In this document: one piece after another, positions 1-9,686 of the stretch | How the letters are laid out: the number at the start of each line of letters is the position of its first letter | Numbering within the stretch: position 1 is the stretch's first letter | Origin: Gryganskiella cystojenkinii | Taxonomy: Eukaryota > Mortierellomycota > Mortierellomycetes > Mortierellales > Mortierellaceae | Direction: 5' to 3' | Length of the DNA stretch: 23,387 nt | NCBI GenBank assembly: GCA_015852425.1 | Contig: JAAAIG010000624.1 | Location: 1-23,387 of the forward strand | Notes under the pieces: generated by a model | Databases searched by the model: none | Told to the model about the DNA's origin: nothing | Seen by the model: only the letters and a program-made list of their open reading frames with translations | Position numbers and translations under genes: made by a program

Positions 1-351
1 CAACAACTTGGTTGCGTTCCCATGTCTCTCTGCTTGGATGATGTTTGGGAGAATGATCGGAAAAGCAAAACCCGGAGCCTCGTGGATATCGTCTGACTTA
101 AATCGTCCATACGGTTCAGCATTTAGGACAAGGAGGGCATGCTGACCGCTTTGCATCATAGCCCTTGCAAGTAGCTTCATGAATATCTCGCGCTTGCTGA
201 AGGGGGACTGGCAGGTCTCGACGTCAAGCTGTCCAAAGGGCATGGTCGTCACGGTTCTGCCAAGATCGACCTTGTCCACGGGCCGGCTGTTATTTACCGT
301 GGTTGCGATGCGGACGTTCTCAACTGAGTCAATCAGTCGACCAACCAGGGC
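1..351 (-). CDS. Partial open frame, C-terminal part of the zinc-finger locus, runs off the left edge
   Basis: This minus-strand frame has 117 sense codons from position 351 to the window edge, preceded by TAG at 354-352. It has no clear start of its own. The translation looks like a folded protein: it opens ALVGRLIDSVENVRIATT, has a middle part reading MPFGQLDVETC, then a helix-like stretch KREIFMKLLARAMMQ and a segment ending FAFPIILPNIIQAERHG. I do not recognise the family. It follows the zinc-finger frame on the same strand, displaced by one reading phase around position 345, with no plausible GT-AG intron between them. The likeliest reading is that both belonged to one gene now split by a frameshift; a separate downstream gene is the alternative. 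The second copy of the locus near 10 kb lacks this part. Confidence 0.4.
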
Positions 352-1176
352 CTACGTGCCAGGCTTGTTGTCTTCAGAGCGTCGACCTTCGAGTCATCGT
401 CGAGACACAAGCGGACCGAGGGTATCAGATCCATGATGAGCTTGGTGGTGGCAATATGACTTGTCCGTTTTGTGATCGCCGCTTCCAAGATACGGAGGTC
501 GTCATTGTCATCCGGACTTGGCTGTGCTGGTGTCTCGGTGGCATCCTCATGAGAGTCAAAGTGCTCGTCTCGACTCCGCAGACTTGGAAATGACGCCTGG
601 CACCGCAAGCATGGGAACAGGAACTGGAGCACTGGTTACCGAGGCTGCTTTGCGTGGGTCAAGAGATGAGACTTGAACCTCTGCCGAGATGCGCATGAAG
701 CTGGACAATGTTCACAGACAAGATTACTCGTTCCGCGGGGTTTGCCGTCATGGAAATTGGACATATGGGCTGCCAGCGTCCTCTTATCGTTGAAATCGCT
801 TGGGTGGAGACAGCAAGGGATTCTTGGTGGCTCATGTTGTGTTTCCAACTCCTCCTCCGCCATCGCACCACCTCTTTCCTCCTCCTCCCTTTCCTCTCTC
901 TCGTACTCCTGTTCCTTCCCCCCCTCCTCTTCTTGCTAGTTCTCTTGGTCTTGGACGGGATAATTCTTCCGCGTTGCGACGGCAGAACGGCGGCTCCTGT
1001 TGGTTTGACGAGGACCAGTCGTGGCGGAACTCGTTCCATCTTTTTCGTTGACGTTGACGCTGATGTTGATTCTTTCGTCTTTTATTCTTTTGCCATGCGA
1101 CTTGACTGCTGCCACTCAGATTGAGGACCACGATGTTTAAATCCGACTTCGTTGCCATCGTTGTAGGTGACATCAT
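333..1176 (-). pseudogene. C2H2 zinc-finger protein gene, copy 1, broken frame
   Basis: The first frame starts at 1176 (MSPTTMATKSDL) and carries a basic K/R/Q-rich N-terminus. After a GA-rich tract with a run of seven G (about 910-940) the homology continues in another frame containing the fingers. Finger 1 (CCLHPSDF...HMSNFH) has His where the second Cys is expected. Finger 2 (CEHC...HLLTH) is canonical. An in-frame TAA lies at 638-636, and finger 3 (CLRC...HFDSH), also canonical, continues in the same frame to a TGA at 335-333. C2H2 fingers usually bind DNA, so a nuclear regulator is the family expectation. The frame change and the stop between fingers argue for a decayed gene. A truncated two-finger product remains possible. 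A permuted relative lies at 10003-11654 and supports these as ancestral coding frames. Confidence 0.6.
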
Positions 1177-1552
1177 TGTGAAGGGGTTGAGAGTGCGGTT
1201 GAGAGGTCAAGAAGGAAAAGGCGAGTGCTGAAAAAAAAACTGCTGAGAGGCCGTGGTTTTAAATAACGACTGCAAGAGATCAGTCAACGACTCGGTTAGT
1301 GCGAACTGGCGGCCTGGAGGCTCAGTTGACAAGTCCTTTTTTTCGATCCTCAGATATCCCTGACCTTCGTGATTTTTTTTGTTGGACATCGATACAGGAT
1401 GTTCAGTGATAAGTCCTACGACGACAGGATTTCTTAAAGAGTCGAAAAGAACGAGACTGCAAACACCATCCTCCGATATCACTCGAATGGTCGTTCATAT
1501 AACAAAAAGTATGAACGGAGGACGCTATGGATTTTATGCTTTTACACGACTC
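1177..1552 (-). promoter_or_regulatory. 5' flank of zinc-finger copy 1, conserved in copy 2
   Basis: Read on the minus strand, this stretch leads into the ATG at 1176 and is recognisably similar to 11246-11550 on the plus strand. Shared blocks include the segment around 1379-1440 (GATACAGGATGTTCAG on plus, present as its reverse complement at 11380-11395) and the sequence before the start codon (CTTGACCTCTCA). Its preservation in two copies suggests it is promoter and 5' UTR. I see no canonical TATA box close to the ATG. Confidence 0.45.
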
Positions 1553-2169
1553 AATTATCCTGATTTGAGCAATCGAAAGAGAGAATGAATGCAGGCATAC
1601 ATGGCGTTTGTTCGGATACCGTGTTGATCATATGGCTCTTTCGAGATCCTATGCTCCTAAGGGGGGGGTTTTTTTTTGGTACCAGTTGATGGGCCATGGT
1701 TCAATGCGATGGCCAAGTCTGGGACGATTGCATGGCTCCTGTTCCCGTCACTTTCCTGGACTGATGTTCCCGCCACCAAGTTTCTCACCCTAGGTGTTGG
1801 TTCCCGTGACATCCTCTGGACTGCCGTCCTCCAATTTGTCAATTGTTCAAATTAAAGTATCTTGCCTGCCCTTTGATTTTCCCTGCTAATCCTTGGTTTT
1901 TATCTGAATTTCTTGATGTTTTCTCTTCGTCTCTTGATCTTTTTGGCGTGCCTCCTATTTTCTGCATCCCCGTGTTTGTTACGACGCCGCCGTCCTTTTC
2001 TGCATCCCCTTGATCTTTCCCTGCCCTTGCTTTTCCGTGACCCTACTTTTCCCCGCTCTTACTTTCCGTGCTCTTGCGCTTCCAATTCCTTTCCCCTGCC
2101 CTGTCTTTCCTTGCGTCCCTTCCTCTCTAACATCCTTTTCGCTCCATCATCTCTTTTAACCTCTTCGCG
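1553..2169. other. Intergenic region with pyrimidine-rich tract upstream of the secreted-protein gene
   Basis: No supported gene. From about 1890 to 2160 the plus strand is strongly C/T-rich and contains degenerate direct repeats; TTTTCTGCATCCCC occurs at 1958-1971 and again at 1996-2009 (38-bp period). Short open frames here come from the biased composition. A run of G followed by T lies at about 1663-1677. The pyrimidine-rich block may act as a promoter element of the gene at 2327. Confidence 0.5.
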
Positions 2170-2177
2170 TATATAAA
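2170..2177 (+). promoter_or_regulatory. TATA box of the secreted-protein gene
   Basis: TATATAAA stands 150 bp before the ATG at 2327. With a start site about 30 bp downstream it would leave a 5' UTR of roughly 125 nt, which is reasonable for a fungal gene. The following sequence is A/C-rich and lacks long open frames, as expected of a leader. Confidence 0.6.
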
Positions 2178-2326
2178 GAAGGCGAACCTACCCAGCATTC
2201 CACTCCAACACACATCTAATTCTCAAGAGCACTTACAACGATCGCGCTATCTCTTCCATCGCTCCTCACTCATCTGCACATCTTCTATCCAATCTTGTAC
2301 CTTTTTCACGACTAAAGAAAAGAACG

Positions 2327-3064
2327 ATGAAGCTCACCGTCGCTGCTGTTTTGGCGTCATGCGCACCTTCACTAGGCTTTGCCCTCATAGGAATCAATTG
2401 GTCAATTACCAATGTTCCTGATGGCGGTCTGACCAACGTCGCTTTCCCTTTCAGCATCGCCCAAGCTCCACACAAGTCTGGCTACAACTTTGCCCAGCAG
2501 TTCAGCTTCATTGGTCAACAGGACTTTGGATACATTGGTATCCAGCCTCGGCCAGACGCTGGCGGAGAGCCCGTCATCCACGCCGTTTTTTCCTCATTCA
2601 TTGCGGGCACCAAGACCAATGACGACAACTGCACTCCCGGAGCTCAAGGCATTGGCGTGAGCTGTGACGTTGAATTCAGCGCAGCCTACGCTGATAGCTA
2701 CATTTTGAAAGTCCAGAATACTCAAGGCACGACCTGGAGCGGAACTTTAGTTGATACTACAACAGACAAGTCAGTACCTATCGGCGTGTGGACGCTGCCA
2801 GATGGAACTGGGGGAATCCAAAAAAGCCAAGTCGGTTTCGTGGACTATTATCCTTGGAATACAGGAAGTCCCACTTGCAGCGAACTGCCCGATACAACGG
2901 TCGCATTTGGTGTCCCCACTTCGACGACTTCTGGCCGTATTGGAGCCCTGTCGGATGCTTATGAATATGGCGATTGTGCGGGCAATGTTAAATTCAACAA
3001 CAAGAGGACCTCAGACCAGGGCGTGGAAATCTCGGTCGGCTTTAAATTAACTCCACAAATGTGA
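2327..3064 (+). CDS. Secreted protein of unknown function, possibly DUF3472-like
   Basis: An intronless 245-residue protein. Residues 1-19 (MKLTVAAVLASCAPSLGFA) are a good signal peptide: one Lys, a hydrophobic core and an A-x-A-like site, so the mature protein is probably exported. The rest is a compact, beta-rich sequence with G-Y-I-G-I-Q near residue 70 and four cysteines (NCTPG, VSCDV, PTCSE, GDCAG) that could form two disulfides. The order of elements (an early amphipathic part, a GYIGIQ strand, a WSGTLVDT strand, a G-x-W-TLP strand and a Y-x-WN motif) recalls the DUF3472 family, but this is from memory and not tested. No membrane segment or GPI signal is seen. The start has a TATA box upstream and a purine-rich ATG context, and an AATAAA follows the stop. 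Confidence 0.85.
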   Translation: MKLTVAAVLASCAPSLGFALIGINWSITNVPDGGLTNVAFPFSIAQAPHKSGYNFAQQFSFIGQQDFGYIGIQPRPDAGGEPVIHAVFSSFIAGTKTNDDNCTPGAQGIGVSCDVEFSAAYADSYILKVQNTQGTTWSGTLVDTTTDKSVPIGVWTLPDGTGGIQKSQVGFVDYYPWNTGSPTCSELPDTTVAFGVPTSTTSGRIGALSDAYEYGDCAGNVKFNNKRTSDQGVEISVGFKLTPQM

Positions 3065-3144
3065 CCAATTATCTAGTTTTTTTTTATTTCCTGGGTTCCA
3101 TGCTGCGCCCATTCTTGTCCCAGATAATGGTTTCCAGAGAATTG

Positions 3145-3150
3145 AATAAA
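3145..3150 (+). terminator. Poly(A) signal of the secreted-protein gene
   Basis: AATAAA lies 81 nt past the TGA stop and is followed at once by GTGTGTGTGTG, a typical GU-rich downstream element. Confidence 0.6.
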
Positions 3151-3506
3151 GTGTGTGTGTGAAAGGGGGAAAGGTGCCACCTCGAAAGATACGGGCGGGC
3201 AAAGCAGAACAGAGAAATAGAGCGCACACGGCATAGAAGGGGATCAAACAGAAAGGATTTGGTTCGCGTTATGGTTTCCTCATAAAAAATATTAAGAAGG
3301 AAGTGCCGATGAGAGATGAGGGAGGTGAGAGGAGTCTTAAGCGTCGCAATGGGCGAATAGAGGAAGAAAAAAAAAGTGGACCACATAAAGACAAACCTGG
3401 GGGTGGTCACCAACACCTGATTTTCTCCAATTGATTCAGCAAGCCGTCCCTCGGCGTGACTGATACAAGGCATATCCAATCGATACTCCTCTTATGTCTC
3501 CGCGCT

Positions 3507-3809
3507 TGTTAAAAAGCTCCCTCAAGAAAGGTATACAAAAGTAGCTCTTTCCTCGCTTCTGATAATAGAATAAGGCCTTCCTTAGTCCAAAGACTCGTCC
3601 TAAGGTCCTAAGAAGGCACAGAAATCACTCCACTGTAGTGGAAGGGAACAAAGGGGATATAAGGACTGGAGGTGTAGATATAGACCCTTTGTCTGATTTA
3701 GATCGACCTGGGTAAGCAGGGACCATTACTCGTCAATGAAAATAAATCTAGATTCCTTAAAAGTACAATATATTAGACCACGGTAGTGGTGGAGAACAAG
3801 GCATTAACA
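3507..3809. repeat. Candidate degraded solo LTR
   Basis: A 303-bp stretch begins TGTTAA and ends TTAACA, a perfect 6-bp terminal inverted repeat of the TG...CA type found on retrotransposon LTRs. Its length is typical of an LTR. The 5-bp flanks (GCGCT and ATACG) do not match, so no target-site duplication is visible. Inside are a GATATAAGG motif near 3656 and an AATAAA near 3740. No reverse transcriptase or integrase fragment was seen nearby. A chance match of six bases is a real alternative. Confidence 0.3.
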
Positions 3810-4131
3810 ATACGCCCTCCGAATACGGCAGTAGTGGGAGAGAAAGAGCGACATTGAAGGATCGAAACGCAACGTCGCTATGAACATTTGACTACCACAA
3901 TTCTTCCTCAAACAGGATAACGTACGTTTCGGTTTTCCAACACATCCATGCCACACATACGGCGCAATATTTTTTTCTTTTTTTCTGGGATTGACATGAC
4001 CACACACGGGATTTGCCCAGGATTTTTTTTTTTTCAACTTTGTCGTCGTCTTGGCAGATAGTCCTTTCAAACCACCTCGTGTTGATCCAATCCAAACAGG
4101 AAAGCATGGTGCTTGGTTTACAAACGGCCTA

Positions 4132-4200
4132 GGGAATATACTTGTATTTCCAGTATACAGGTAGCACCTGTATATTCCCTTGAAAATACAGGTATACAGG
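4132..4200. repeat. Nested palindromic hairpin with CCTGTATA-type motifs
   Basis: GGGAATATAC at 4132-4141 pairs with GTATATTCCC at 4170-4179. Nested within it, TATACAGGT (4154-4162) and ACCTGTATA (4166-4174) form a perfect 9-bp stem with the loop AGC. Further ATACAGG copies follow to 4200. These motifs recur in opposite orientation at 4558-4615. It may be a small foldback element or one end of a degraded MITE. Confidence 0.5.
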
Positions 4201-4557
4201 GGCATGGGGATGACACACTTTGACATATATCATCACCACCACGCATCCTAACATCCCTCTGACGGCTGACTCAGGTTTCAGTTATCATCTGCACCCTTGG
4301 AAACGTACTACTTGTCTACTTTAATATACAAACATTCAACACAAGAAAAATATGTCCACATAGGTAGAATACGTCCGTCATGATAGCACGGCAGACAAGA
4401 AGAGAGCACTGGAATCATAGGATGACGATGAATGACGAGAGAGTATGAAATAAAGAGATAGAGTTGATGCCATTGACAAGGGAAAGAGGAATTTTTAGGC
4501 GACACCGCCCATGCATCCGCATTCTTTACAGCTGCGATGGTTGAGATGTAAGTTTTA

Positions 4558-4615
4558 CCTATATATTCAAGGGAATGTATTTTCGGGGTACAAAACACAG
4601 GCGGCCTGTATATTC
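4558..4615. repeat. Second copy of the CCTGTATA/TTCAAGGGAAT motif cluster, inverted
   Basis: CCTATATATTCAAGGGAAT at 4558-4576 matches the reverse complement of the segment around 4172-4193, which reads CCTGTATTTTCAAGGGAAT. A second CCTGTATATTC occurs at 4605-4615. With the cluster at 4132-4200 this forms inverted repeats bounding about 480 bp. Confidence 0.4.
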
Positions 4616-5151
4616 GTAGTGGAACATACAGTGAATCCATATTTTCTCCATGCTCGAGGTTGTTGATTACGTCCTCAGTATTGAAGACCAAGTACCGTTC
4701 TTTGCAACAGACATAATGTCCAACCTGAGAGACAATATAAGTATGCGTTTGGCATGCTGATATTTTTTCGAGAGTAGGATAAGATCGAGGAGTTGAAGAA
4801 CTTGATAGAAAGAAGAGAGGAAGGCGAGAGAAATCGAGCAAGTCGTCAACCGATATGATCTATGCAAGAGAGAGAAGCGCGTCTGGTTCCTTTGTTCCTA
4901 TGTTCAAAAAACCTTTTTTTTTGCTGCCCCACATTTTTGCGGATTACTCCAATGGGTTAAAGTCATACCTCGGCTTTGCTCGGATGTCTTTGTGCGACAG
5001 TGAAATTTGCTGATTCGATAGAACGGCCAAGAGCACTTTGCTTTCCGAACCGCTAAAGAAGTGGAGTTGATCTGGAGACGGGATGTTTTTCTCGCTATTC
5101 ACCACCATTCTTGTCATTTTTATACACGAAGGAATACAAGATCGAGAGTGA

Positions 5152-5169
5152 GCTCAATTGTAATTGAGC
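5152..5169. repeat. Perfect 8-bp stem inverted repeat
   Basis: GCTCAATT, spacer GT, then AATTGAGC. It is short and isolated, with no gene nearby that would make it a terminator. A protein-binding palindrome is possible. Confidence 0.35.
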
Positions 5170-6372
5170 GAGGACATTTGCAGGCAATTGGATATTGCAT
5201 TCGACGACTTGGGGGGAGGGTTGTTTTTGCACTCTGTCGGATAGAGGCGAACGTCCTCTTATAGTCCCAGACTCGCAGTCGGCCTCAAATCTCAAAATCG
5301 CTCACACTTTGTGGGCGCCTCATCTCGCGCTGAGGACCCCAGTTGCCACAAGAAAGAGAAATGCGGGGCGGAGCTGTCCAAAATTGTTGATGTTTTTATG
5401 AATGTCAAGTTTTTGATCCCAACCTTTGGACGACAGTTCCAGGTTAGCCATATCCTTTTTTTTTTTAGAATCTTTGCTTCCGAGTGAAGTTGCCCGTCTT
5501 GCAGGAGATAGACTATTTATTTTTCGAATGAGAAGTTAACGAGGCCGAATAGTAGCGTTCTCGACATCAGAGAGGAAGGACCCAGTTTTTATTTGTTGTT
5601 TTTCACTTCTTGACAATAGGCATATAAACAGACAACAGAAAAGCGTTCAATTGAGCAACGGCAAACGAAGGACAATGAGGCGTACAAGAATGTGTAGAAG
5701 GACCTGCCATCGAGATTATCAATAACCCAGGCACACGCAAACAATAACCGATAAAATAAACAAAAGAGAAAGTGCGGGGTAAAGCCAGAAATGGGTCGAA
5801 ATTCTATTGCCTCATGTGTCTACCGTGTGGTCCCCAGTCCCTCTGTTCTTATCACCTTCAATCAAACACAATCACACAAAACAGCTCTTTCCCTCCATCC
5901 AATCTCCACTTTCTTTTTTCTTCACTCATCCATCGTTGCCCGTCTAATCCAACCACGATCAATTGATCAAAGCGCTCTCTCATTTTCCCCCAAAGAGTGT
6001 CCACACTCTCTTCGCTCTTTTCATTCGCAAACAGTCGTTTGGACCTTCATGTGTTGACCTTTCTGCGACTAAAGGTGTACCACTAGAACTCATGTGTCGG
6101 TTCCCCCCCTCCCTTCCATTTCTTTCCTTCAGCCCTTCTTCTTCTTTGGCTCTGTTCTCTTTCTAGCATTGTTCCCACTTCTTTTTTTCCACTAACAGTA
6201 ATATCCAACAAGAATAACAACAACACTGAACCGCTGCTGTTAGATATAACCTTTATACCCTTTTGTACACTTCTTCCTCGTCCCTCATTCGTCTTTATAT
6301 CCTACTTTGTACGTCGGATAACTCATTGGTCACCTCTACACATTCTTTCTTTCACTTTCGTTCGTCACCTCA

Positions 6373-9300
6373 ATGACGACTCGACAGGACCAACACGAGA
6401 GCGACAGCAAAACCACCAGGTCTACATACAGTCTGGCCTCGGCACCCCTCCGTCTCCTCTCACATTCATTCCATTCCACCGCCAACACCCACAACTCCAA
6501 CAATCATGCTAATCCCATCTCGGCTCTGCACCCGGCTGACCTTGAATTCGATTCCTACAAGCAACATACCCCCATTGACCAGGACAACTTCTCCACAAAC
6601 TCGGAACAACTGCTTCAGTCTTCCTCTTCTTCTACCAATCAGAGCAAGACCGAGAATGTTGTCAATCAACTACGACAATTGCAGCCCCAACCAACGTCTC
6701 TTCCTCGAGAAGACCAATCGTCCTCACCACTGCAGAAACAGGAGTTGCAAGAACAGCAATCCATATTTTTTAACGGAAACGAGGCGTACGAGGCAAACAA
6801 CAGAACACCAACAACAATATTCTGCATCAATGACGAAGCGGACTGGGCTCAGGCTCAGCCATCCCGAAAGATTGTCAAACTGGATGAACAACCCCAAACG
6901 ACAACCTCTGCCACACCCTATGCTCTCACTATCTCACCCAAGACTGGAGTCGGCGTTGCGGACGATGAAGCCCACGAACTGCTCGAACGTCTGTTGATGC
7001 CGTACGATATCCGCTATTCCATCTTTGGTCAATTGAATCTTCAAGATATTTACAACTGCCAATTGGTAAGTTACATGTCTCAATTACCTCTCTCTCTGAG
7101 TTCCCCGCTCTCCTATGATACCTCCCTCCTCCGCTTTCATTTGAATTCTTTACAGTCAGGGGTGGCACGTCGGGGACATTGTTGCGGGCAACATCACTTT
7201 ATCAATGTCTTTAAGCTACTATGCACCACCCTGCGACAAGTTCTCTGTAGTGTTGTGACTCTTTCTACAATCAGTTACCGAGTCTTGTACTGCTATTACC
7301 AGTGATATCTCTCGCCGATCTCTTTTCGTGCTCATCGTGTGTTCTTTGGAATCACTCATCCAAGGGAGAGATACCATGTGCGTGTTTAAGTGGCTCGTTT
7401 TTACCATTGAAATAACCTTGTCCAGGTGAAAAAAATACTTCGCGAAAAAAAAGGCGGGGAAGCCTTTTTTTGGCCAGGAAAAGCAGTGCTCATGATATTT
7501 TGGGCGCCCACGAGCTGAAGATGATCATCATATCTCATGGGAGAACAGAAAGGACGGGCGAAGTGAGCACGAAGAAAGGAGGGAGACGAAAAACTACCCC
7601 GCATTTTACCACTTTTGAACTTGTCTCGCCTGCATGGCAGACGCTCTTGGCCACAAAAACGGCAAACTTCTCTTGTCCAAAACCAAACCCTGTCTTGTCT
7701 GAGTTTTGACACAAGCTTCAGTTCGCCGCAACCCAGTCCCCCCTTTTTTGAATTTGCCCGTCATTTTTGTTTTTTTTGCGTTCGTTTTCTGTTCACCTTT
7801 TGCCGTTATCTGATATTCCATTTATGCTTCAACGAAAAAAGTGCATGAGGTGCACTATAGTTTTATCTCTCTCTCCCCCCATAGAGATCGTGAATGCCTT
7901 TATCGTCCGTTAATGATGCATATGGCGATGCAAGAACCCAAGCAACTGATCACGATAATCTGTCTATCAAATCCTCTTCCAATCTGCTTCTTTCATTTTT
8001 TGTAGGCGTGCAAGCTCCTTCTCTGGGCTACTTCGGACCAATCTGTCTGGAAACGAATCGCTCTGAATCTGATTCAAGGTGAATTTTACTTTGATATCCC
8101 ACGAACCTTACCGGCCAAGATCCCCAATTGGAAATATTTCTGCAAACGCCATTTGCTCCGTCAACGAAACTGGCGTAAAGGACAGGTGCAAGACATTATC
8201 TCGTTGGACGACAATTACCAAAAGCTGACAACCTTACAGATCATGGCGCCTTATGTCCTAACAGGTTGTAGCGACGGTCGTATCCACCTGTGGAATATCA
8301 ACACCAGACAGTTGCTCCACCGGTTCCAGATCCGAGGCGAGATTACTTGGGTGGAACATTTACAAGAACAAAAGATTGTCGCTGGCTTAGGATACGATAT
8401 CGAGAAAATGCGGTCCGAGATCCGGTTGTTCTCGACCGAGACTGGAGAGGAGATTGGTCTCTATGAGGAGGATTTCTGGGACCTGGCGATATGTGCCATC
8501 AATGGTGTATACTTGGTTGCCTCTGATGGTGAGGGTCGGTACACAACCTGGAACTGGAAGACCGGTGCCAAAGTTAGTCAATTCCGAGTGCCCGATGAGG
8601 TGAGTTTGTTGCAATAACAATAACACAGCAATTTTTTTTTTTTGCTACCAACATTCAAATTTGGCTCATCCTTTTGGTTTTCCCAATACACAAACAGACT
8701 TCGATCACAGAGGCCTTGTACCTGGTCAAGAACACCATCCTTGAGTTGCATTACGACGGCATGATACGACTTTTCTCCATCATGGGTGAATGCTACGGTC
8801 GTTTCACCCTCGACAAGATCCTGCCGAAGAACCAGATCTCGTTCTGCTGGCTCCACAACGATTTCTCGCTGGTCGTCTGGGAGTCATCAAACACGATGGC
8901 CCACATTCGTCTACCGCTCTTACAAAAGCATTCGCCCGAGAGCCTTCATCACCTCGATCGGTCGATCTCACAAGAGGAATGGGATGCTCAAGGCGCCGAG
9001 GTCTATTGGCGACACCAGTTGACCCACACCTGTAACTTTGCGGCCATGGGTGGTGGACGTTTCCAGCTGCTATATGTTCAAATCTTTGAGAACTTGATGG
9101 ATCAGGTACCCATCCGGGTGCACTCTCTGAGACATAGAAGCAGTAGCAACAACAGGAACAACGCCGGTCTCATTAATAGCACGGGAGGAGCGATTGGGGC
9201 TGGTACCTCAGTCACCAGTTCGATCTCATCGAACAAGGCCTCTGTCACAATCCAAGGAGATGATGGCGAAAGTGATATTGTTGTAGAAGATGAGGGTTAC

Positions 9301-9669
9301 GGCTGGCAACATGGCGAGTATGTGACAGCGCACAGCGTGAACCCTGATCTTGAAAAGATAATCCAAGGACTTCGACCTTCTCGCATCGATTGCGATCCCG
9401 AGTACATCGTGGTACGTCCGTCGCCTCGTTTTCTGGATTTATTTTGCATTTGCAGGTCGGCTTTATGACTCAAAGAAATGTTGTTACTCAAGCAAATAAC
9501 GGATGGCTTTTTATTTTTGCTCTCTCCCCAGGTTGGTCTCGTCCAAGGCGGTGTTCGACTATTGCAGTTTGCGCCTGTGGATACTGAACTTTTGGAGCAA
9601 GATCCAGCGAAACGTTTCTCGAAAGAAAATATACAGAGAGGCGGTACTGACAAAACGGAAGGGGATTGA
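6373..9669 (+). CDS. F-box/WD40-type protein, four exons (6373-7065, 8006-8599, 8698-9411, 9532-9669)
   Basis: Joining the exons gives 712 residues; all three introns are phase 0. Residues 1-200 are low-complexity (Q, S, T, N) and probably disordered. The F-box spans about 207-247: LLMPYDIRYSIFGQLNLQ ends exon 1 and continues as ACKLLLWATSDQSVW in exon 2, restoring the usual spacing to the final Trp. WD-like repeats follow, most clearly LTGCSDGRIHLWN near 320-330, then EIRLFSTETGE, LVASDGEGRYTTWNW and LHYDGMIRLFS. A Ser/Asn/Gly-rich insert lies near residues 575-620. F-box proteins bind Skp1 and present substrates to SCF ubiquitin ligases, with the WD propeller as the usual binding surface; that role is inferred here. 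The start is the first ATG of the long frame, in the context CCTCAATGACG. The stop is TGA at 9667-9669. Confidence 0.85.
7066..8005 (+). other. Intron 1 of the F-box/WD40-type gene, 940 nt
   Basis: The donor is GTAAGT at 7066 and the acceptor TTTTTTGTAG ends at 8005. Joining these sites rebuilds a complete F-box, which supports them. A second plausible acceptor (TTTACAG at 7149-7155) would add an in-frame extension that stops at 7305 and truncates the protein within the F-box. Poly-A, poly-T and C/T-rich stretches fill the interior. The length is far above that of the other two introns (98 and 120 nt). Confidence 0.7.
8600..8697 (+). other. Intron 2 of the F-box/WD40-type gene, 98 nt
   Basis: GTGAGT donor after codon GAG; acceptor ACAAACAG. 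Phase 0. A run of T lies in the middle. Reading through would meet a TAA shortly after the donor. Confidence 0.85.
9412..9531 (+). other. Intron 3 of the F-box/WD40-type gene, 120 nt
   Basis: GTACGT donor after codon GTG; acceptor CTCTCCCCAG. Phase 0. It joins EYIV to VGLVQGGVRLLQF. Confidence 0.8.
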
Positions 9670-9680
9670 TACCCACATAC

Positions 9681-9686
9681 AATAAA
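9681..9686 (+). terminator. Poly(A) signal of the F-box/WD40-type gene
   Basis: AATAAA begins 12 nt after the TGA stop, implying a very short 3' UTR. Confidence 0.5.

Larger units (their letters stand above)
3160..6372. other. Gene-poor intergenic region and 5' region of the F-box/WD40-type gene
   Basis: About 3.2 kb without a supported gene. It contains the repeat candidates listed separately (3507-3809, 4132-4200, 4558-4615, 5152-5169). The longest open frame (minus, 4308-4841, 177 codons) has unusual composition and no domain I recognise, so I do not call it. From about 5760 to 6370 the plus strand becomes C/T-rich with A/T patches (TTTATA near 6250, TTTATATCC near 6294), which fits the promoter and 5' UTR of the gene starting at 6373. 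Several poly-T runs are present. Confidence 0.55.

Noticed and set aside
708..1124. 138-codon plus-strand frame with a hydrophobic Leu/Phe run resembling a membrane protein.
   Set aside because: It is the antisense of the basic and Glu-rich part of the zinc-finger locus; the Leu run comes from a C/T-rich strand.
3804..4226. 140-codon minus-strand frame next to the LTR candidate.
   Set aside because: It crosses the palindromic repeat and poly-A runs (KLKKKKS) and shows no transposase or other motif.
4308..4841. 177-codon minus-strand open frame in the gene-poor region.
   Set aside because: Rich in Ser, Tyr, Cys and His with no domain, contains part of the hairpin repeat, and has no promoter or poly(A) signal in place. 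Chance is likelier.
7890..7965. Box C/D snoRNA in intron 1 (AATGATGC and CTGATC motifs).
   Set aside because: The two motifs are only about 35 nt apart and no terminal stem pairs; this is too short for the class.
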